From Silene conica (Eukaryota; Streptophyta; Magnoliopsida; Caryophyllales; Caryophyllaceae): a DNA stretch of 64,000 nucleotides. Both the position numbers and the translations under genes were made by a program. This document shows positions 57,555 to 64,000 of the stretch, piece by piece (within the stretch, counting starts at the first letter, position 1; each line of letters begins with the position of its first letter). The DNA lies in assembly GCA_029255685.2 (NCBI GenBank), contig CM055319.2:25825568-25889567 (forward strand). Direction: 5' to 3'. The notes under the pieces are model-generated. The model was not told the DNA's origin. It saw only the letters and a program-made list of their open reading frames with translations, and ran no database searches.

Positions 57555-57670
57555 GTAATTCCGGAGATCCAAAAGACGGTGCCATACGGAAAGGAGTTCC
57601 GACAAGACGGTGTTTTCTTGGATGGCGTGCCAATGAAGTTCAAGGGACCAAGGAGTTGGTTTCCGAATTT
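57555..57670 (+). promoter_or_regulatory. Conserved leader block with two GGAG-type loop hairpins
   Basis: CGGAA-AGGAG-TTCCG at 57587-57601 and ACCAA-GGAG-TTGGT at 57647-57660. Matches the E5 leader 14520-14640 on the opposite strand. Confidence 0.6.
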
Positions 57671-57970
57671 GTAATAGTTAATTAGTTTTTCTATTACTAG
57701 GAAGGCCATACTAGGATTTTATTGCTTTATTGCTTTTATTTTTGCATTTTAATATGTTTGCATGCATAGCCAAATCGCCATAAACATGCATGTTAGTTTA
57801 GATCGTTAAAAACGACCGTGTCAATTATAATTATCGAGTTCACCAATTTAATTCGCTTAAAGGAGATGGATAATAAATTGACAAGACCTCTATATTAAAC
57901 AAAAACAATTGAGAATTAGCCTTACCAAATAGTAGAACCCATGAGCTTCTATTTCGTGGGGTGGTGCTAG

Positions 57971-58225
57971 TCCAGTGGGCAGTACGAACCCCATTACGTA
58001 GGATAAGTGGGGCGATGGGATGGATTCAGTCCAGTGGGCGGATCGCATCCCGATGCATTTGAAATTTGGTTTGTACTCAACGGAAGTGTAGAGGACCAGT
58101 GGTCAATGTGTTCCGGGCTAAGATGAATAAATAATTATTTGTCATCAACCAAGAGTTCTAGGGTAGAACCGGTTTATTTTAACCCACCAAACCATATTGT
58201 TGGGTCGGAGTTCCAGTGGTTCACG
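57971..58225 (+). repeat. Four CCAGTGG repeats in E10 leader
   Basis: GTCCAGTGGGCAGTACGAAC, GTCCAGTGGGCGGATCGCAT, GACCAGTGGTCAATG and TTCCAGTGGTTCACG, spaced 40-120 bp. Confidence 0.8.
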
Positions 58226-58399
58226 ATTTCGATAGTATGGGTTTGGGTCTTGGAATCATTTATAAAATTGGATAGAGGTCATTTTATAGATGCATCAACT
58301 TAGTAAATATGTTTACAAGTTAAAATGAAAATTAAAACGATTAGCATTTAATTTCTTCATATGTTTAAAAATTTTGTAGTCCTCGTATCAATATCAATC

Positions 58400-59308
58400 A
58401 TGACTACTTCCACTACTACAAACTCTTCATGGTTACGTTCCTTCATGGATCGTTGTAAGCTAGAAAAGAATGGGGCAAACTTTGCCGATTGGGATGCCCA
58501 ACTATTGTTGGCGGCAGAGGGAGACGGTAAGACCGAATTCCTCATTGAAGAATCACCTCCCGAACCTGCAGAAAATGCCACCGCCGCGGCAAGACGACCT
58601 TATGATACTTATCAGAAGGAGTCTGCGGCAATCAAAAATGTTTTGATCTTCTCGATGGAGCCAGAACTTCAAAGGAGTGCCATAAAGATTGGCACGGCCT
58701 ATGAGATCTACTCCAGGCTTGTGACAATGTTCTCAAAGGCTTCGAGAATTGTCCAATACGAGGCGGCATCGGCTTTCTTTGATCTCAACCTTAGGGAGGG
58801 GCAAAAGGCTAGCCCACATGTGCTCAAGTTAATTGAGCATGTAGAAACCCTAAGGATGAATCAAGTGGACATTCCAAAGGAACTTGTGATTGACAGGATC
58901 CTCCACTCCTTGTCTAAGGTGAAAACTTATGTACAATTCCGGGTGAATTTCAACATGAGAAACCAAGACATCTCTCTCGATGAATTGCACAATATGATCA
59001 TGCAAGCTGAAAGGGATATGGGCCTAAATGTTAGTGCCCCTAAGGATGTGCTCAACATTAATGTTAAGAGCAAAGGAAAGTTCAAAAGGAAGGGTAAGGC
59101 AAAGGGGAAGCAACCTTCCAAAGGTTCAAAGAAAGTGTCTTCTGAGGCAAGCACCTCCAATTCCAAGAAGAGCCCTCATCAAGGGGCCAAATGCTTTTAC
59201 TGCAATGGCAAAGGACATTGGAAGAGGAACTGTTCCAAGTATCTCAGCGATCTCAAAGCTGGGAAGATTCTTCCAGTTGGTACGATAACTATCCCGATTT
59301 TATGTTAA
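58400..59308 (+). CDS. E10 gag, intact
   Basis: 302 codons from MTTSTTTNSSWL; the open frame extends 13 codons upstream to 58361, but the E7 gag also begins directly before SWLRSF, so 58400 is preferred. Copia capsid region: GANFADWDAQLLLAAEGDG, AAIKNVLIFSMEPELQRSAI, FSKASRIVQYEAASAFFDL, PKELVIDRILHSL. Then a lysine-rich stretch and zinc knuckle CFYCNGKGHWKRNC. The product would form the particle and bind element RNA. It stops soon after the knuckle; just past the stop, a Y-D-T-S-C codon run marks where the D-T-G protease motif used to be. Confidence 0.92.
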   Translation: MTTSTTTNSSWLRSFMDRCKLEKNGANFADWDAQLLLAAEGDGKTEFLIEESPPEPAENATAAARRPYDTYQKESAAIKNVLIFSMEPELQRSAIKIGTAYEIYSRLVTMFSKASRIVQYEAASAFFDLNLREGQKASPHVLKLIEHVETLRMNQVDIPKELVIDRILHSLSKVKTYVQFRVNFNMRNQDISLDELHNMIMQAERDMGLNVSAPKDVLNINVKSKGKFKRKGKAKGKQPSKGSKKVSSEASTSNSKKSPHQGAKCFYCNGKGHWKRNCSKYLSDLKAGKILPVGTITIPILC

Positions 59309-59578
59309 TCTCAACTAATGTATTATGATACAAGTTGTGATATGAATGCTCTTCTTACTTGAATTAGGGCATGAAAGCAAAGATAAGGGAAAAGAAAAAC
59401 AAGCTTAATGGATCAAAGGGAACTAAGAGTAGCTCCGCTCGGGATGATCAAGGAGCTTTGTTTTTCTCTTATTTAGCTAGCATTTCAAGTGTTGTGTGAA
59501 CAATTTAGAACCTATGTTTATTTCCTTGTTGGACGAGGAAAAGGGGATCCTTGAACAAATTGTTGTACTTTGGATAAT

Positions 59579-59610
59579 ATAGTGACTTGGTTTTCAACCC
59601 AAGTCACTAT
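59579..59610. other. Perfect 12-bp hairpin
   Basis: ATAGTGACTTGG, loop TTTTCAAC, CCAAGTCACTAT. Confidence 0.9.
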
Positions 59611-60540
59611 CGGTTTTATTATTATGTTCATGTTTAGTTTAACATACACTTGCAAATCTTAAACATAAAATAGAATTGATTATGACATTTCAATGTATGA
59701 CCATTGAAACCGAATTGGTATAGGATACCCAATTCAAATCAAATCAAAATCAAATTAAGTTTAGAACTCAATTAAAAGAAAAAGTTATCAACCATCCAAA
59801 ACTATCTAAGCCTTAAATCGAATAATTTCTGTAATAAACCATAAGGATACACAAACCAACATCAAAGTCATTGCTTGTGGCCTTAGTGGCTATCTTTGGT
59901 GATAAAATGGGATTATTATTACAAAGATAGAGTGGGAGAAATTTGAAAAGCCACAAATAGCATATGATTTTGACAAGCACAATGGATGTGATCTATTAGT
60001 GAATAGTAGGATTTATTGTGTTTTGGTTATGTGAAAGACAAGAAGGAAGATTAAGTTGTGGATGGGATCTACGATTTAAGAAAATCTGGGATCTACGATT
60101 TAAGAAAATCTACACCTTATGGTTGTAAAAGGTAGATTAGGCTATGGATAAGATTCTACGCCTTATCATCCCAAAAGTTGTGGATAAGCCTAAAAGTTGT
60201 AGATAAGATCTACGGTCTGGTAAAAATCTACGCCTTATATCCCAACGGCCCCGGCCCTGGAGGATACTTCAAAGATAAATTCTTGAAGTTTGAAAGGAAA
60301 AATTCTATACATGGATAAGATCCATGATATAGTCCTCGTACAGTACAAGATAAGATAAATGTGGGGAACTGAAAGTTCCCACACACAGAAATTGTACACC
60401 ATAAGAAAAGACTCTTATAGAAACTACGGGAGGACACTCGAAGAAAATTATTCAAGAGATTTTGCAAAGGCTCAAGAAGGGGTTCTTGGATTCAGATGGT
60501 GATCTAAATATGCCAATGCAAATTCTAAAATCCATGAAAT

Positions 60541-60680
60541 TTATAAGATATACATGCTAATAAATGAGATTTGTTGAGAGAAGCATAAGCTGACATTTGG
60601 ATGTCTGCATTTATAAGATATACATGCTAATAAATGAGATTTATTAAGAGAAGCATGGGTTGACATATGGATGCCAACAG
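60541..60680 (+). repeat. 70-bp tandem duplication
   Basis: TTATAAGATATACATGCTAA starts at 60541 and 60611; the units differ at a few bases. Confidence 0.9.
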
Positions 60681-61990
60681 TCTACAAAGTTAAGGGTAAC
60701 TTTGTTGAAAGTAGTAAGGTGATTCATTGAGAATGAATTCAGTAAACTCAATAACCGCTTTTCAAAAGGGTATTTGAAAAGGATGTGACTATTAGCACAT
60801 ATGGTTGAAGTCCCAACCATTTCAATTCATTGAATGTTAAGGAACATTGAATTGAGTGGGAGCTTTATGATTTACGGTTAAATGAAAAGTTCAGTGGGAG
60901 TTCTCGCTCCAGGATTTGAAGCTATTGAGTCATGGGTATGACTTCAGGATCTTCAGAATCAAGCAAGAACAAGAGTTTAGTGGGAGTAAACGTTATCTAA
61001 AACAACTCATTGCTCGTTTGGAATGAAGCATTGATACTCATGAAAGGTACACGAGTTTTTGGTTCTAGATGACATATTGATATGAATTAAATCTAATTGA
61101 ACATAGGATGTTTAGTTGAGATTATAAGAGACATCTTGATGTTAGTATTAAGGTTGTTCATGGAGATGAAGATAGTATAACCATGATGGGATCATGGAAA
61201 TTTATCGAACCTTAAGTACTATTGTTTGCACGTTTAAATCACTAATGTTTCCGCCATTAGTATGATCGTGTAAAGTGGATGCGCACCGCTTACAGGACAA
61301 CCCGTAGGGCAGGTTTTAAATCAATGATTAAACCTTGATCAATTGTCAAAGTATTCTCCAATGAAGATAAAAGACAAATTCAAGATCTTGGAAGATAACT
61401 TAGTCGTATGGTAAAAGGTTTGCAACGACTCAAGTTCCAAGAAACCAAGCAAAGATTTGAGATAATCTTTGGCTTACATTCATTGACTATGCATCTCAAT
61501 GACTTGTATTTTAACTACATGGTCATCACAAGATTCTACAAAATGTGTAAGTTCATAAATTATGTAAAGGCATTACTGTGGCTGGGAGTTACACAATGCA
61601 CATAATCTTATTCGCTAGTCATGAGAATGACTTGTCTCTTTCAGAGGAAAGATCAATGTATGGATATGATCCGCAAAGTGAACGATCGCACGAACCGTGG
61701 TAAACCTGGTTTACTCAAAATGAAGATAATTACAATTTTAAGGGATGTAAACGAGAGACCCTAAAGCTGATTGTAAATTAAATGGTGTTCAAAGGTTGAC
61801 CACTTGGATGGTGTAATCCACTAATTGTTTGAGTTATTTATAACTCACGAAAGGTCAAGTAAAATTCAAATGGGATGGTAAGACCATATTGAACCCCATT
61901 AAAGTGAATTGAATTATCATGACCTCGCCCCCAGTTGCTTAAGTGAGGTGACATCTCAATGCAACCGGATGTGTGATGCGATTGATGGCG

Positions 61991-62562
61991 AGTTCAATTG
62001 CCATAGAGTCATACGGGATGACTAATCGATCACCTAGGCATAGACATGTTAAGATACATTTGCCGGGCTAATGACCGCTGATAGAGCTCTGGCGTACTCT
62101 TATTAAAAGACTGCCTGGTCGTGGCGGGAGCATCTATCGTGTTTCACATGAGTCAGTTCTTGGACTAATGACTGTTCTCTGAGGTGGCATAGTTTTCAGA
62201 TTAACTTTGATTTATGTCCTAACACCTTCGTAACTGGGGTTTATAAGGACATATTTTGGGTTGTGATGGACTATGGCCAGCCGGAAGGAATAAGTCGATT
62301 AGGAATTGTCCACCCCTTGTCAGGGTTGAGAAATATCTCTAGGCCACTCGAGGAGAATAATAACTAGAAATGCGTGGCCACGCTCGGAAGGTATCTATGG
62401 TAGATAATTCCGGTCAGTAGTTATAAACTCCAGATCGAGATAAACCACTCTAGATTTTAATCAATTGCCGGCACGACCTGAGAGGACGCCATGCATTGAG
62501 TGGGAGATAGTAATAGGGCAAGAGAATTGGTAACACACACTTGTCTCGGACAAGTGGGAGAT
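61991..62562 (+). other. E10 3' untranslated block, hairpin and polypurine tract
   Basis: Shares with E2 and E7 the islands GCCTGGTCGTGG, AGGCCACTCGAGGAG and a perfect palindrome GCGTGGCCACGC (62372-62383). Ends CTTGT-CTCGG-ACAAG (62540-62554) and TGGGAGAT before the LTR. Confidence 0.75.
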
Positions 62563-63870
62563 TGTTGGAGGAAGTGTCCTCGACAATAGTGTGTTGACGT
62601 AATTAAAACTCATTTGAAATGAAACACAACTGGGAGTGTTACTCTTTTAAAGTCAACTGATCAACATTTATCGATAATGATTGGCTGTCTAGAGTTTGAC
62701 ATTATCGTCATATGATGGTGGTGATCAGTTGATCCCTTAAGGTCATATCTTTAGGGAATTCCGTCTCAATGGAATAATTAATTAATATTGTATTGGATAC
62801 AAATTAATTAATAACTAGAAATTTTGGAAATAATTTTATATGACGAATATTTCTATAATGGGATTATAATAATAATTAAAGTCAAAGTAATAAAGTTGTT
62901 TTATTACTCGGTTTTTATTTATTCGTTTAAGAAACGATTAAATTGAGAATGAACACGGTTGATCATAAAATTACAAAGAGTTGTAATTAAATTATGACAT
63001 TACATTTTTGTACAATAATAATTTCGAAATATTGGAATAATTATTTAAATGTAATAAATTTGTAAATTATGAATTTTAATAGTTAAAATTGCACAATTAA
63101 CAAATTGAGTCATGTGTTATGGAACATATGTGACATGTTACAAATAACACAATTGACAAAGATAAAATGGGTCCATTTTTGGACCTCATTTGGACCGTGT
63201 AACATGTAGTGTGCATGTGAGTTTTTGGTGTGTGTAAGTGTATAAAGGTTGAGTGTAAGGCAAAATGAAGGTGTAAGGAATATCTTATGCATTTGTGTAA
63301 GTGTAAGAAGGCCATGCATTGGCTCTCCTTGGGAGCCTTGGCCGGCCATGATGCTTGCTCAAGCAAGCTCATGTGCTTATATAAGGCACACCTTATTCAT
63401 ACAACATACAATATATTTTTGGCTAAGTGTTGTGTGCATGCTTACTCTCTCATTCTACAAAGCACTTACATACTACAACCTCATTCTAACAACTCCTTAG
63501 TTAAAAATAGTTTTTACTAAGGAAATAATTATTTCCATTACTAAATAATATTAAGGGTAATATTATTAATATTTCTAGTATACTTATACTAATTTTCTAG
63601 TAACAAAATTAGTATTAGTTTGAGATCGGGTCCTTGATACGCACCTTTAGGAGACGATTTTTGTTAGATCGTTACAAGAGGATTTCGGTATTGAAGACTC
63701 AAGTAATAGGTGATTATTGAGTATAAACCTTCTAAAACCAATGTAAGGACAATCTCATCTTATGATATCATCTTGCATGCATAAGATCCATTTAAGTTTT
63801 TATGACTAAACTTAAAGAAACAAAACTCATATTAGATTTGAGTATAAAATGTGGAACTCAGTTTCCAACA
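62563..63870 (+). repeat. 3' LTR of E10 (1308 bp)
   Basis: Same length as the 5' LTR, one base different by eye. Confidence 0.97.
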
Positions 63871-64000
63871 ATTAAAACGCAACTATTCTCAAAAACATGT
63901 TGACGCATATATTGAAGCATAGAAATAACATTGCACCATAGTAATATTTATTCGTTATTTCAACTTGTACTTGTCATCAAGAAAGCGATAAAGATTGCGA
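63871..64000 (-). other. E9 internal DNA resumes
   Basis: Begins with the second copy of target duplication ATTAA; no coding sequence. Confidence 0.7.

Larger units (their letters stand above)
55917..58399 (+). other. E10 untranslated leader
   Basis: 2.5 kb without credible coding frame. Notable parts are the GGAG-loop hairpin block and four CCAGTGG repeats. Long leaders of this size are known in Angela/BARE-type elements. Confidence 0.75.
59309..61990 (+). other. E10 pol-derived remnant, non-coding
   Basis: No frame above 65 codons. Near 61048 the bases still read FLVL then DDILI, a trace of the RT Y-x-D-D region. Also holds a perfect 12-bp hairpin (59579-59610), a duplicated GGGATCTACGATTTAAGAAA near 60066-60115 and a 70-bp tandem duplication. 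Confidence 0.65.
54595..63870 (+). mobile_element. E10: gag-only copia element (TR-GAG type), very young
   Basis: Two 1308-bp LTRs, target duplication ATTAA on both sides (54590-54594, 63871-63875), tRNA-Met primer site, 2.5-kb leader, intact gag, then 3.2 kb with only traces of pol, conserved 3' block and polypurine tract. Reading both LTRs side by side I found one difference (A at 55227, C at 63195). Lacking protease, RT and integrase, it must have used proteins of a relative. Confidence 0.93.

Overview
This is nuclear DNA of a flowering plant, most likely a eudicot. It is AT-rich, almost every long open frame belongs to an LTR retrotransposon of a plant lineage (Athila-, Tekay- and Angela/Tork-like), primer-binding sites match plant tRNA-Asp and initiator tRNA-Met, and the one intact cellular-type gene has nine exons. 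No rRNA, tRNA or CRISPR locus was found.

Layout. 1-29784 is a nest of LTR elements. Only the right-hand parts of the outer shells lie in the window: E1 Athila-like (minus, ..4855), E2 copia 3' end (plus, 4856-6580), E3 Athila-like LTR (plus, 6581-7638), E4 Tekay-like chromovirus (plus, 7639-13738), E5 copia (minus, 13739-17555) and E6 a decayed chromovirus (plus, 17556-29784). E6 is itself split by a complete copia, E7 (18171-27173, target duplication AATCT), which carries a Stowaway MITE. 29785-31976 is non-coding with a Mutator-like MITE. 31977-50087 is an old genic block: an apparently intact nine-exon RPA1-like single-strand DNA-binding gene, two broken paralogues with dsRNA-binding-like segments, an F-box-like gene with a once-broken paralogue, a PIF1/Helitron-type helicase relic, a repeated terminal exon and a solo LTR (E8). 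50088-64000 is E9, a minus-strand Tekay-like element carrying a microsatellite-flanked foldback MITE. It is split by E10 (54595-63870, target duplication ATTAA), a very young gag-only copia element (TR-GAG type).

What stands out is RNA- or DNA-structural rather than coding. The E4 LTR holds eleven tandem hairpins with one conserved 20-nt loop and arms that differ in sequence but stay self-complementary. GGTCGACC-type dyads recur as pairs spaced exactly 21 bp in Athila-like LTRs, internal DNA and the gag coding region, and a related pair sits in the E4 LTR. Twin hairpins with GGAG-type loops are shared by the long leaders of two copia elements. Hairpins sit just upstream of polypurine tracts in both Ty1 and Ty3 elements, and two elements carry extra hairpin-polypurine-LTR-start modules. 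All boundaries and comparisons were read by eye. Element lineage names are family-level judgements, and no search or folding program was run.
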